Part shown: one piece after another, positions 28,302 to 38,500 of the stretch | Layout of the letters: the number at the start of each line of letters is the position of its first letter | Position numbering within the stretch: the first letter of the stretch is position 1 | Assembly (NCBI RefSeq): GCF_002482385.1 | Contig: NZ_DLFW01000041.1 | Span: forward strand, 39,581-103,580 | Direction of reading: 5' to 3' | Source of the DNA: Dysgonomonas sp. UBA7710 | GTDB taxonomy: Bacteria; Bacteroidota; Bacteroidia; Bacteroidales; Dysgonomonadaceae | Length of the DNA stretch: 64,000 nucleotides | The notes under the pieces: model-generated | The model's database searches: none | What the model was told of the DNA's origin: nothing | The model's input: only the letters and a program-made list of their open reading frames with translations | Position numbers and translations under genes: made by a program

Positions 28302-29106
28302 CAATTTTTTGTTAGGTAGATAAGGTTCTTTTATTGAATAGTATCAATAAATACCGCATTTATTTTACAAAAGTAAAAGATTATTCCTTATTTATATACA
28401 TATTTTATTTAAAAAAAATCATAAAAAGAACATATCCGAATAACGGACTTTTGTCTATTGGGATTCATTATATAATCCGGACAAAAAGATGAGTCAATTT
28501 TGTAGATTTTTTGAAGTTTACTATATTACTTCTGTTATCTCTATATCGTTTTTATGAAAATATCCGAGGTACACACCACATATATTCATCAGTCAAATAC
28601 ACCAAGGTTTAAAAGCATTTAATCGATACGTTCGTAATTATGTAGTTATTCTCATATTTATATATATTAATTAAATTGAATCCAAAAATAATACAAGAAA
28701 GATTATATACCAACGGTTAATTATCACTGTTTTTTGTCTGGATTGTTTACTATAAGTTTGTAACTGTGCTTTAGGAAGCATTTAAAAGGCTACTATTATG
28801 CAAATTAAGATATTATTCCCGGAATTTGTTCTCTTATTTCCGCTCAATTCACGATTACGCAGGACACTTCATTGTTGATCGCAATGTGCTGCTATGGAGT
28901 CAGTAAAAAAGTATAATGTTGTAGTTGCTCTAAACAGGATTGTTCCTCCTGAAAATAAGATAAAAGGCTTCCAGTCGATAAATATGTCATTTTTGGGGGT
29001 GTAGCCGGCAAATAAACCGAAATCAAAAAGTTATGTCTGCATGGGCAAAATCTATTGAATAAGCGGCATTACAACCATATAAGTATTTTATTACCGGCTA
29101 CCGGAT
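28302..29106. other. Long AT-rich non-coding region upstream of the capsule operon
   Basis: About 800 bases without a convincing gene. A second minus-strand -7-like box (TACTTTTG, 28368-28375) lacks a -33 partner. A small hairpin GGATT/AATCC is present near 28470-28490. A 36-codon plus-strand frame at 28894-29004 (starting MESVKKYNVVVALNRIVPPE) is too short and unrecognised to call. The higher GC content from about 28790 to 29060 suggests decayed coding DNA. Confidence 0.4.
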
Positions 29107-29517
29107 TTATTTCTTTTGACAATCAGGACAAATACCTTCTAATAGTATTTGAACGGATTCAACTTGATATCCGGAAGGCAAATTTAGACTTCGATCTAAT
29201 AAAGAAGAATCCAAGCATGTAACTTTGTCACAATAAATGCAATGAAAATGAGGATGTATCTTTGATAAAACCAATTGACTACTCAAAGCATATTTTACCG
29301 TAGTGTTATTCAGGACTATGCGATGTATAACTTTCGCCTCCTCTAATGTTTTAAGAGAACGATAGAAAGTTACACGATCAAATAAATCCAAAAATGCATC
29401 TTTTATTTCATTCTCTGTTAAAGCTGTATCATCACTCTGCATTAATTTGTCAATAATGCATTTTCGGCATACGGTTTTTTTGAGCTTATGTTCTTTTAAT
29501 ATTTCTTCGGCTGTCAT
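29107..29517 (-). CDS. Fur-family metalloregulator
   Basis: A 136-residue repressor. The winged-helix N-terminus ends with the recognition helix DRVTFYRSLKTLEEAKV. The dimerisation domain has HPHFHCIYCDKVTCL, the regulatory histidine cluster plus the first CxxC, and a C-terminal CPDCQKK gives the second CxxC of a structural zinc site. It senses Fe, Zn or peroxide; which one is not readable. It is monocistronic, divergent from the AraC gene, with no metal-uptake gene adjacent. A -7-like TATTTTTG on the minus strand at 29536-29543 is only 18 bases upstream of the start, so it is a weak candidate promoter. Confidence 0.87.
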   Translation of the reverse strand: MTAEEILKEHKLKKTVCRKCIIDKLMQSDDTALTENEIKDAFLDLFDRVTFYRSLKTLEEAKVIHRIVLNNTTVKYALSSQLVLSKIHPHFHCIYCDKVTCLDSSLLDRSLNLPSGYQVESVQILLEGICPDCQKK

Positions 29518-29817
29518 GTTTTTTTTGACTTTCTACAAAAATAATAAAAAGCTTAAGATTATTATCCTCTATAAGTGGATAAATCAATTTGATTTAGAGC
29601 AGGATATTCCTATTCCATTATTTAATTATACTGTTTTCATGATAAGCTAACCATATAACAGGAAAATATAAAATATCGATATAAAATTATTCCTTACAAG
29701 TGAACATAAAAAAATGCTTATTGGTTGAAAGTTTATTAATAATTATTATTCATATGCCTGAGCTATTTTATTCAATATATCAGGCAAAATCTTAATCAAT
29801 TTAATATCCTTATACCA
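29518..29817. other. Divergent spacer, fur-family / araC-family genes
   Basis: A 300-base AT-rich divergent spacer. A minus-strand TATTTTTG box at 29543-29536 is the only promoter element seen. No clear plus-strand box was found for the AraC gene. Confidence 0.35.
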
Positions 29818-30687
29818 ATGAAAACTAAAATGCCGGATCTTTCAACTGAAACATACGTCAAAGGTGTTGATGAAGTTTCAGTATCTCTTGATGTATGGAA
29901 TTTAAAAGAAGATCAGGATTTTGAATTTATAGCCAAAGAGAATAAAATTCTACTTGTAATAAATGGCAGTCTGAAATGCTCTCTACCCGGATATACTGAC
30001 GAACATCTCTGTTCCGGTCAGATGATATTCATATCTATAGGTACGCGTTGCCTGATAAATACCACAGAAGGTGCATCTGTCATATGCCTGAAACCGGGTT
30101 TAATCCTAAGGCATTGCAACCTTTCAGTCCTCAACCAACCTGAATTACCAGAGAATAAGCTGACAATTCTGAAGTTTACCCCGATTATCTCAGCTTATGT
30201 CGAATCATTAAAATGGTTCCTTAATATGAACTTCAAGGATCATACTTTATATATCTGTATAAAGACCCGGGAACTTTTTTACCTGATGTCTATCTGCTAT
30301 ACTCATGGAGAAAGGAGTCTCTTCTTTAGGAATTTAGCTTCAAGGGACAAGGATTTTTCCGATTTCATATATCAGAATTACAGAAAGGTAAAATCTGTCA
30401 ATGAGCTGGCCAGTCTGTCCTGCTATAGCCGTTCTGGTTTTGAAAAACGGTTCCGGAAAACATTTGGAGTGCCGGCATCTCACTGGATCACATTACGCAA
30501 GGCTGCAGATATCTACCATGAAATACGCCGGAGCCGGAAAAGTATTAAACAAATCTGTTTCGATCATGGCTTTTCGTCCCTGTCTCATTTTCATAAATTC
30601 TGTAAATCAAAATTCGGTTTACCTCCCGGATATATACGCAAACAGACACAAATAGATCAGGATGTGATAAAAAAGGTGAAAAAGTAA
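29818..30687 (+). CDS. AraC-family transcriptional regulator
   Basis: A 289-residue regulator. Residues about 1-110 form a cupin-like sensor half (LLVINGSLKCSLPGYTDEHL). The C-terminal two-helix-turn-helix domain covers about 185-280 with VNELASLSCYSRSGFEKRFRK and, for the second HTH, SIKQICFDHGFSSLSHFHKF plus the closing GLPPGYIRKQ. It stands alone 430 bases ahead of the plus-strand fimbrial operon on the same strand, so it is a plausible local activator. The link is by position only. Confidence 0.87.
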   Translation: MKTKMPDLSTETYVKGVDEVSVSLDVWNLKEDQDFEFIAKENKILLVINGSLKCSLPGYTDEHLCSGQMIFISIGTRCLINTTEGASVICLKPGLILRHCNLSVLNQPELPENKLTILKFTPIISAYVESLKWFLNMNFKDHTLYICIKTRELFYLMSICYTHGERSLFFRNLASRDKDFSDFIYQNYRKVKSVNELASLSCYSRSGFEKRFRKTFGVPASHWITLRKAADIYHEIRRSRKSIKQICFDHGFSSLSHFHKFCKSKFGLPPGYIRKQTQIDQDVIKKVKK

Positions 30688-31115
30688 CTAAAAAAGGAAA
30701 AAATGTATGATATTTCTTTATTATCTAAAACCTATTTTTGTAACGCGGAAATCACGAAGACAATATTTTAAGCTTGCTTATACATAGTAATAGAGTAATT
30801 CATCTTCATTCATACTAAGACAAAAAAATATTAAAAAAATCATTAATCAGGCAAATTTAGCAGAAAAGAATAAAAATTAGAAAAACATATTCTGCCACGT
30901 ATAAAAACACATAGCTTGTTAGTAATCAATATACCCCTGAGAGAAGTATAAAGCTTGTGTTAACTCATCCTTTAAGAAAGTGTATATCCGGGAAACCGGA
31001 GATATACAAATAATGACTTTAGAATAACATAAGAAGACAATAGTACAGGTAACAAATACTGAAAGTCAAATTGATTTTTTATAAAATCAATAAAATAACT
31101 ACTCAATAATATCCG
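30688..31115 (+). other. Leader/promoter region of the plus-strand fimbrial operon
   Basis: A 428-base AT-rich region. A -7-like TATTTTTG occurs at 30733-30740 with a near-match TTTC 16 bases upstream, which would give a 5' UTR of about 370 bases. A perfect stem TTGATTTT/AAAATCAA (31071-31078 with 31083-31090) lies 25 bases before the first start codon and could affect translation. No coding remnant. Confidence 0.4.
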
Positions 31116-31721
31116 ATGACCAAAAGAATAATATTTCTCACACTACTTATCTGTGGGACTTTTTTGCAGGGCAATAGCCAAATTGTATCTCAAAAAAACG
31201 GATTACCCTCAGGTATGGAAGCAATACCCTTGCTGGGTATCAAATCCAATCTGGTTTATGACCTGACGACAACCATAAATGTGGGGGTTGAATATCGCTT
31301 ATCGGAATATCTGAGCCTGGATTTATCATTCAACTACAATCCCTGGACATTTTCGAACAACAGAAAGTTCAAGCATATCCTTATACAGCCGGAATTACGC
31401 TACTGGATTTACGAACCGTTTAACTCCCATTTTATAGGCACCCACCTCCTTTACAGTCACTACAATGCAGGAAATCTGCCTTTCGGTTCTTTAAAGGACT
31501 ACCGTTATCAGGGCGATGCTTACGGATTTGGCATATCTTATGGCTATCAGTGGATACTTTCTCCACGCTGGAATTTAGAAGCAACCCTTGGCATAGGCTA
31601 TGCTTATTTCGATTATACACGCTATGAATGTGAGAAATGCGGACGGGAACTGGGAACGGGAAATAAAAGTTATTTCGGCCCTACCAAAGCTGGTATCTCG
31701 CTTATTTACATCCTTAAATAA
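31116..31721 (+). CDS. DUF3575 outer-membrane beta-barrel protein of fimbrial operon 1
   Basis: A 201-residue exported protein. The signal peptide ends near LQGNSQ. The mature part has alternating aromatic strands typical of DUF3575 small barrels: IKSNLVYDLTTTINVGVEYR, ILIQPELRYWIYEPF and GISYGYQWILSPRW, ending GISLIYILK. A CxxC pair occurs late in the protein (YECEKCGREL). It is the first gene of the operon, 19 bases before the DUF3868 gene. A paralogue in the same position heads the second fimbrial operon (56930-57517). Such pairs accompany Mfa-type fimbriae in Bacteroidales; the exact role is not established. Confidence 0.83.
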   Translation: MTKRIIFLTLLICGTFLQGNSQIVSQKNGLPSGMEAIPLLGIKSNLVYDLTTTINVGVEYRLSEYLSLDLSFNYNPWTFSNNRKFKHILIQPELRYWIYEPFNSHFIGTHLLYSHYNAGNLPFGSLKDYRYQGDAYGFGISYGYQWILSPRWNLEATLGIGYAYFDYTRYECEKCGRELGTGNKSYFGPTKAGISLIYILK

Positions 31722-31740
31722 TACTATATCAAACAATATT

Positions 31741-33168
31741 ATGAACCGGACAAAATATTATTCCATTCTGTTTGTAATCTTTTTACAATTTACGCCATTA
31801 TATAATATCGGTCAAAACATCCATTTGGAAGGCCTTAAAATCAGAGCGATAAACGATAGTTTACAGTTGAGTTACCGGATAGAACCAGACAGGAGTTCCG
31901 TTGCCAGCGGACAGGCCATATATCTTAGACCCATATTAATGATGGAAGACAACCGCTATCCTTTACAGTCGGTAATCATTGCAGGAAAAAATAAACAACA
32001 GGTACTTCGGCGATGGGCAAACAACTATAAAAGGGAGTTGCCTTCCTATATTATTAATCCTGAATTGCAAAATGATTCTGCACTGTATTTCAATGTACGA
32101 ATACCCTATCTGCAAAAAGTTGATTCCGCCCGCATGCTTGTAGAGCTGGAGTCTCTACACTACAGGGGTAAACATACACTTACATCTGATGTTACCGTAA
32201 GCCCTGTTATTCCAGCAAATCAGGAGACATATACTGTTTCACCCCGGGTTAGCTTTATTACTCCTGAAAAAGAAAATAAACTTCATTGTGTGCAGAAAAA
32301 TAATTCTGTGTTGTTTAAAATAGGACATTCGGGCATACTTCCCGCATACAGGAACAACCATACAGGGATATCCGAAATGGAAGGGATATTGCGGGATATA
32401 ATTAACAATAAAAATATTTCTCTGGAATCAATATACATACATGGCTATGCTTCTCCCGAAGGAAGATACGGTGTGAATGAAACTTTAGCCCTGAAAAGAG
32501 CATCAACTCTGAAAAATTATATCAAATCTATGTTTAACATTCCGGATAGTATATTGAAAACAGATACAACTCCGGAAGACTGGCCCGGACTGGCTACTCT
32601 TATTGAAGCTAAAGACCTGATTAGCAAGAATGAAATCCAGAATATCATATCTATAAAAAGGGATGATGAGCGTGAAGCTGCATTGAAACAACTAGATAAG
32701 GGAAAACCATACCGCATAATACAAAAAGAGTTATTTCCCCAACTAAGACGTGTAGAATATAAAATCTGTTATTCCATCAAAGATTATAGTCAGGATAAAA
32801 TCAGGATACTGGAGAAAAGCAATCCGGAAAATCTATCCCAATCGGAGCTTTACAATCTGGCCGTCAGCTATGGGGAGAACAGTCCCGAATATAAGCGATT
32901 GCTGACAGAAACTATTCCTTTTTACTTTCCTGATGACATAGCTGCAATCAACAATGCTGCCGCGGTCATGATTAAAAACGGAGATTTGGATGCCGCACGA
33001 CACCTTTTAAAAGAAGCTGCCGCAAGTAATCTGCTGTACAATAATATGGGTATAATCTATATGCTGGAAGGTAATCAGGAAGAAGCGATCCGTTGTTTCG
33101 ACAAAGCCATTTCCTCCGGCAACGAAGAGGCTGTATATAATAAAAGAGAGTTACAGCGTAAAAAATAA
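31741..33168 (+). CDS. DUF3868 / OmpA-like / TPR protein of fimbrial operon 1
   Basis: 475 residues from the ATG at 31741, which gives a signal peptide (MNRTKYYSILFVIFLQFTPL). The longer frame from 31600 would run through the preceding gene and is rejected. Residues about 25-170 are the DUF3868 domain (LQLSYRIEPDRSSVASGQAI). Residues about 190-345 are OmpA-like with IYIHGYASPEGRYGVNETLA, a peptidoglycan-binding fold. Residues about 395-470 form TPR-like helices (NNMGIIYMLEGNQEEAIRCF). It probably anchors the fimbrial assembly machinery at the outer membrane and cell wall. A paralogue lies at 55454-56923. Confidence 0.83.
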   Translation: MNRTKYYSILFVIFLQFTPLYNIGQNIHLEGLKIRAINDSLQLSYRIEPDRSSVASGQAIYLRPILMMEDNRYPLQSVIIAGKNKQQVLRRWANNYKRELPSYIINPELQNDSALYFNVRIPYLQKVDSARMLVELESLHYRGKHTLTSDVTVSPVIPANQETYTVSPRVSFITPEKENKLHCVQKNNSVLFKIGHSGILPAYRNNHTGISEMEGILRDIINNKNISLESIYIHGYASPEGRYGVNETLALKRASTLKNYIKSMFNIPDSILKTDTTPEDWPGLATLIEAKDLISKNEIQNIISIKRDDEREAALKQLDKGKPYRIIQKELFPQLRRVEYKICYSIKDYSQDKIRILEKSNPENLSQSELYNLAVSYGENSPEYKRLLTETIPFYFPDDIAAINNAAAVMIKNGDLDAARHLLKEAAASNLLYNNMGIIYMLEGNQEEAIRCFDKAISSGNEEAVYNKRELQRKK

Positions 33169-33255
33169 ATAAGCTTTACGGACATATTTAAAAGCAAATA
33201 ATTCATTAATAAGTCAAGTCAATCACATTGAATTAATTTAAAAAACCAACAGTGT

Positions 33256-34374
33256 ATGAAAAAAAAATTCAGCTATTTAACATTATCAGTTATAGTCCTC
33301 TTATTGGGCTTTAGCAGTTGCTCTAACGGTGAAGATTCAGAATCTGTAGATAACGCGAAACCCAAAAGTGTATTTCTGAAACTCGGCAAGAGCACCGCCA
33401 CTACTCACTCGGTAAGTAGTCCTGTGGCTAATGGAGCCGACGTAGTCCTTCAGTCGGGAGATTTATATTTCGTAAATGCATCGGGTGCCATATTAAAACA
33501 TTACACGATAACCTCTTCCACGACAAGCGCAACAAATATTAATATGACTGAAGCCCATAACGGAGCATCAATAACCAACCTGCCCGGAAATACAGAGATG
33601 GTCTATGTCATAGGTAATACTTCCGGTCTTCCTACTTCCGGTAATATTTCTGCAGTACAGGAAGTTGTATTGCAAGTGGAATCGCAGGATGATATTGAAG
33701 ACGTAAACCTATATGGAAGCGGTCTACTTGTAGACCCTGTATCTCCTGCTACAGCCTACACCTGCGAGGTTGATCTTAAACCTACCGTGGCACGTATCGA
33801 ACTGACCGACATTACTGCTGCCGGTGTTATTACAGACTTTAAAGTAGAGGGTATTTTCGTGGATAATTACTTTTCACAAGCTTTAGTTAATGGAAGTGTG
33901 ACAAGTACCGATTTCGTTGAAAACGGAGCCGTAGCCGCAGCTTTTGATGATGAAACCAGTGAATATCCGGCCGGGCTGAAACCTGCTATCTATGATTTCT
34001 ATGATCCGGCACTCTCTGCCTCTACAAATGTTGCTAAACCTGCAGGTACCGGAACGGTATGGGCATATAATTTATTTGCCTCTTCTACCGGTAGCACAGT
34101 CCCTCGTATAATCATCCGTCTGAGCGATATTGCAACAAATGATGGATCTACATACGCTGATCCGCAGTTTATCACGGTCAAAGGGTTCAAAGCCGTTTCC
34201 GGCGGAGCTTCTTTGACTAGTATTGAATCGGGGAAGATATACAAGATTGCAGCAGGAGCATTGACTTTCAATGAAACCGACCTGTCTCCGATACCAAATT
34301 TAAACCTGATCGATATAGAAGTAACAGTTAATCTGGCTACCTGGACAGTAGTAGGTGTAACACCTGAACTATAA
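33256..34374 (+). CDS. Major fimbrillin, Mfa1/FimA-type lipoprotein
   Basis: A 372-residue lipoprotein with lipobox LLGFSSC (C22). The fimbrillin two-domain fold follows. The N-terminal part holds FLKLGKSTATTHSVSSP and TNLPGNTEMVYVIGNTSG; the VDLKPTVARIELTDITAAG strand is the P_gingi_FimA hallmark. The C-terminus ends in NLATWTVVGVTPEL, the expected donor-strand end. Type V fimbriae are made as lipoproteins, processed at the surface and polymerised by strand exchange. It is placed before the Mfa2-like anchor gene, as in mfa1-mfa2, and a strong hairpin follows it (34388-34420). Confidence 0.82.
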   Translation: MKKKFSYLTLSVIVLLLGFSSCSNGEDSESVDNAKPKSVFLKLGKSTATTHSVSSPVANGADVVLQSGDLYFVNASGAILKHYTITSSTTSATNINMTEAHNGASITNLPGNTEMVYVIGNTSGLPTSGNISAVQEVVLQVESQDDIEDVNLYGSGLLVDPVSPATAYTCEVDLKPTVARIELTDITAAGVITDFKVEGIFVDNYFSQALVNGSVTSTDFVENGAVAAAFDDETSEYPAGLKPAIYDFYDPALSASTNVAKPAGTGTVWAYNLFASSTGSTVPRIIIRLSDIATNDGSTYADPQFITVKGFKAVSGGASLTSIESGKIYKIAAGALTFNETDLSPIPNLNLIDIEVTVNLATWTVVGVTPEL

Positions 34375-34387
34375 TTGATACAGCATT

Positions 34388-34420
34388 CTTCGGGGAAAGC
34401 CAGCCATACCTTCCCCGAAG
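34388..34420 (+). promoter_or_regulatory. Stable stem-loop between major fimbrillin and anchor genes
   Basis: Perfect 10-bp GC-rich stem CTTCGGGGAA (34388-34397) with TTCCCCGAAG (34411-34420) and a 13-base loop, 14 bases after the fimbrillin stop. No T-tract follows, so it is probably a processing or stability element or a weak attenuator. It would keep fimbrillin mRNA above the level of the downstream genes. That role is inference. Confidence 0.6.
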
Positions 34421-34514
34421 GATCACTTTGCAAATCCGCCAGCACAGTGAGCGGCTGTAAAAACAGTCATATCACAAAGTAATGCGGTTTAGTAAAAATC
34501 TAAAGTTTTGATAT

Positions 34515-35453
34515 ATGAGATTGTTCCATTTGTTTTTCGCATTGTTTGTCGTCGTGATATTCAGCAAGTGTATCGATGATAGTTCCGGTGAATGTCCGAT
34601 CGATATCGAAAATAATTTTATACTGAAGTTCCGTTATGTAAGCGATGGCCCCGAAGAACTTTTTATTGAAAAGATAAAAAGAGTGGATGTATTTGTCTTT
34701 AAGGAAGACGGACAGTATGTAATGACCCGGAGTGCAGACCTCGCAGCATTAACCTCTTTTGCCGGAATCACCCTGGATCTTGATCCGGGTAGTTACCGGA
34801 TTGTCTGCTGGGGAAACGCTTCCGAAAAGACATTTATCAGTCCACTAAGTACAAATAGCATGATGAAAGATGCTTTTGTATCTTATACTGCCCTCAGGAA
34901 CGGAACTGTTGCAACAAATGGCGACACATTATATTATGCTTTGGACCATACTGTATTATCCCCGTCGTTAAAAGCCACAACCGTATCCGAGACTGTGATA
35001 GAGCGGATACTGGATTTTCATAATGCATTCGTAAAAGTACAGGTTTATATAAAGGGACTTGTAGATAAAGACCCTCTGGGGAACCTACTTGCACCTGTAA
35101 TAGAAATGACCGGAGTTACCAGTGGATATAATTTCGAGATGCAGACTTTCGGCAATGCAGTCCGCTATCTTAATACATCCGCATTTGAAAACATATCAGG
35201 AGAAAAAATCGCTGCTATAACATTTTACACTCTCCGTTTCAAAGATGACAATCCAATAGAGATCCGGATAAAGAAAAGTTCCGACGGCAGCACTCTTACA
35301 ACGATTAATCTCAAAGATTTTATGAAAGAGAATAATATAACAGTAGAAGGTATAGAGGAGGCTTTAGTACCTATACTGGTTGAATATAAAGAAGCATCTG
35401 TCGAAATAAGTATCCCCGAATGGGGACAAATACCAGTAGACCCGGAATTATAA
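34515..35453 (+). CDS. Mfa2/FimB-type fimbrial anchor lipoprotein
   Basis: A 312-residue lipoprotein with lipobox VVVIFSKC (C18). The FimB/Mfa2 family pattern is clear: VFVFKEDGQYVMTRSADL, then LDLDPGSYRIVCWGNAS, the conserved strand-turn of the family, followed by LAPVIEMTGVTSGYNFEM. It ends VSIPEWGQIPVDPEL. Mfa2/FimB proteins anchor the fimbria to the outer membrane and limit its length. It follows the major fimbrillin with a 140-base gap holding the stem-loop, and precedes the two large tip genes. Confidence 0.83.
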   Translation: MRLFHLFFALFVVVIFSKCIDDSSGECPIDIENNFILKFRYVSDGPEELFIEKIKRVDVFVFKEDGQYVMTRSADLAALTSFAGITLDLDPGSYRIVCWGNASEKTFISPLSTNSMMKDAFVSYTALRNGTVATNGDTLYYALDHTVLSPSLKATTVSETVIERILDFHNAFVKVQVYIKGLVDKDPLGNLLAPVIEMTGVTSGYNFEMQTFGNAVRYLNTSAFENISGEKIAAITFYTLRFKDDNPIEIRIKKSSDGSTLTTINLKDFMKENNITVEGIEEALVPILVEYKEASVEISIPEWGQIPVDPEL

Positions 35454-35532
35454 AAATATCAGGCTGGTGAATTACCCGGTTCCTTTCCGGTCTGTATACA
35501 TCACAGCGCAAAACACAGAAACAAAATAGAGT

Positions 35533-38500
35533 ATGAAAATCATAAATATGCATACCGGACAAAAAATCATCATTACTTTATGCATTTTATCGGGGGTACT
35601 ATTAAATTCCTGTCAGGATAATGACGAGGTGCCATCTCCCGGTTCAGAGACAAAAGAAGTGACCTTTTCCGTAAAAGTTCCGGGAGCATCGGCACCTAAA
35701 ACCAAAACTCTGACAGAAAGTAACGAAAATGAAGTCAGAAGTATCGAAGTCCTGTTATTCGATAACAATGGGGAATATACTTATCAACCGGTGTACAGCA
35801 ATGTTATCAACACTGATCCTGATGACAGTAATATCAAGACCTTCACTATAAAGGTACCCGAAGGTACATATAATATGGTGATACTCGCTAATACGCGGCA
35901 AGCAGTATCAGGAATTGTGAACAGTATCCATGAGGGAGATTCCAAAGCATCGGTACTCGACAAACTGGTTATCACCAACAGTAATAAATGGAATACCGAT
36001 CCGGCATCCACAGGATATATCCCGATCCCGATGTTTGGCGAGATACCTTCTATTTCCGTAAATGCAGCATTACCTTCCAATACTTCTGTAAACTTGGTTC
36101 GTATGGTATCTAAAATCGATGTTGCACTAACTAATACAGATGCCACTAATAATTTCACCTTGGAAAGTATACGGTTGTACAATTATAATAATAAAGGATA
36201 CATAGCACCTCTTTCGGGTAATTGGGATCAGGCACAAAATGTTGTCACCGGAGCCAGTGTTCCTACCGGATCTATTCTCACACAAGGCCCTTTATTATAC
36301 GACGGCACGGCTATTACGACAGCGCATACGGCATCATCGGGAGAAATATATACATTTGAGGCAGTCGGGGCTAATCCGTCATTGATGGGAAATGCCACAT
36401 GTCTGGTGATAGGTGGCACATATACAGGTGACAGTCAACCAACATATTACCGTGTCGATTTTGCCCGCACTTCATCATCGGTTACCACTTACCTACCCCT
36501 CCTCAGAAACCACTATTACAAAGTAAACATAACAAAAGTTAGCGGCCGTGGATTACCTACACCTGCCGATGCATTCAGCTCCCGCCCGGTAAATATAGAA
36601 GCAAATGTAATTATGTGGGATAATGCAAAAATAGGTGATATCGTCTTCGACGGACAATATATGCTGGGAGTATCACAAAGAGAAATTACCTTCACCCGCG
36701 ATGCCCGTACTATCGCCAGTACAGATAATACGTTTTGTGTAACAACCGATTATCCTCCGGGATGGAAGATTGAGAAAATAACCGATGCCGCAGGAAATAC
36801 TATAAGCTGGCTCAATGTGGTATCTACCACAGGAAGTAATGTATCGGCAGGTATTTCCGGCAGTATAACCGATCTCAAACTCAATATGCCCGAAAACACT
36901 AGCGGATCAGACCGTACAGCTTTCATTCACCTCAGCGCCGGACGCCTTACCCATACAGTACAGGTACTTCAGAAGACTGAACTGAATTTGAGTTTAATGG
37001 TTACCGACCTATCCGGAAAAGCGATTTCCGAGCTGGTATTTGCATCATCTGCTGATGTTCAACCCGCAGCGCAACAGTTCAAACTTAAATGGAATCCTGT
37101 TGTGTTCAGTATTACAGCCAGCCGCAGCGATATTTATGACATGGGTTTTTCGTTCGACGGATCATCAGATCAGCCCGGATCGGGAATATTGGCATTAATC
37201 AATGATCCTTCAGGTGAAAAAACCTTTACTGTACGTCCTACAGCTATTACTGCGGCTGAGATTGCAGCAAACCCTTTCAAGGAGAAAGTCTCTGTCGTCG
37301 ATTTCAGAATAGGCGACCCGTACACTTTTTTAACCACAAGTATATTCCTCAGGCAAGTCAGATATAATATCTCGACGGAAAAAGACGTATACTACTTAAT
37401 GGACGGTACTCAGAAATATTTCACTGTCAAATCCAATACAAACTTCACGGTTGAAGTAAAAAGCAACCCGGATAATGTGGTCCAATCCTTAGTGACCACT
37501 TCCGGAGGAGCCAATACAAGCGGAACCAGAGTATATTTCAATATAATCAATGATACATCCAATCCTGCACTTTATTACAGAGACATTGTATTTACGATCA
37601 AAAGTCCGCAAGGCCGTTTTGCCGATACAGATATTACATTGCCATGCTATGCCGGCATTATCCAGTCTAAATCGAACTCCTATATTGTGAATCCGGGTGG
37701 CACAGGAATACTTATCCCTGTCAGCCGTGCAAACGATTCTGGGATAGGTACTCAACTGGGCGTATCCGAGAGTTTCACAGCCAGACTCCTCTGGACAGAC
37801 AATTCCAACAGGATAGCGTCCAATTCAAATATAAGCCAGATTCATATTATTGGAACTGGATCATCAGCTTATCTTCTTGTTAAACAGGGAAGTGCGTCAG
37901 GAAATGCGGTTGTAGAGATCAAGAACGCATCTAATACAACTCTCTGGTCTTGGCATATATGGGTGACCGATTATACACCAGTAGCTTTAGGTACAGGTAA
38001 ATTTATGGACCGTAACCTCGGAGCCATAGGCAACACACCGGGTGTGGCTGCAACAAAAGGCTTGTTGTACCAATGGGGACGCAAAGACCCGTTTCCGGGT
38101 TCGTCTACGTTGACAGGAACCGATGAACCGACATTATACACTGCCTCAGGGACAATATCTGTTACCAAGACACAAGTAGCTGTCGCAAATAACCTTAGCA
38201 ATAGCATAGCTAATCCATTTACATTCTATTATTTAGCTACAGACCCTCGCGACTGGTACAGCAATAGTGGAATCAGGAGCGATGCCCTTTGGGGACCTGC
38301 ATCCAAAACAGTTTACGACCCATGCCCTATAGGCTGGCGTGTACCTCAGCAGGGAATATGGCTCCTCACTAATTTTACAATGGGACAAAATGGCGCCGTA
38401 TGGGGCAGCAATGGAATGACCTGGACAGGTTATGGAGGATGGTACCCGGCAGCAGGTTATCGCGTAGATTCGAACGGAAATCTGACAAATATTGGCAGTA

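Noticed and set aside
28073..29106. Invertible capsule promoter
   Set aside because: I looked for paired inverted repeats around the promoter boxes and found none of useful length.
31600..31740. Longer start for the DUF3868 gene of operon 1
   Set aside because: It would overlap the end of the DUF3575 gene in another frame, and the internal ATG at 31741 gives a clean signal peptide.
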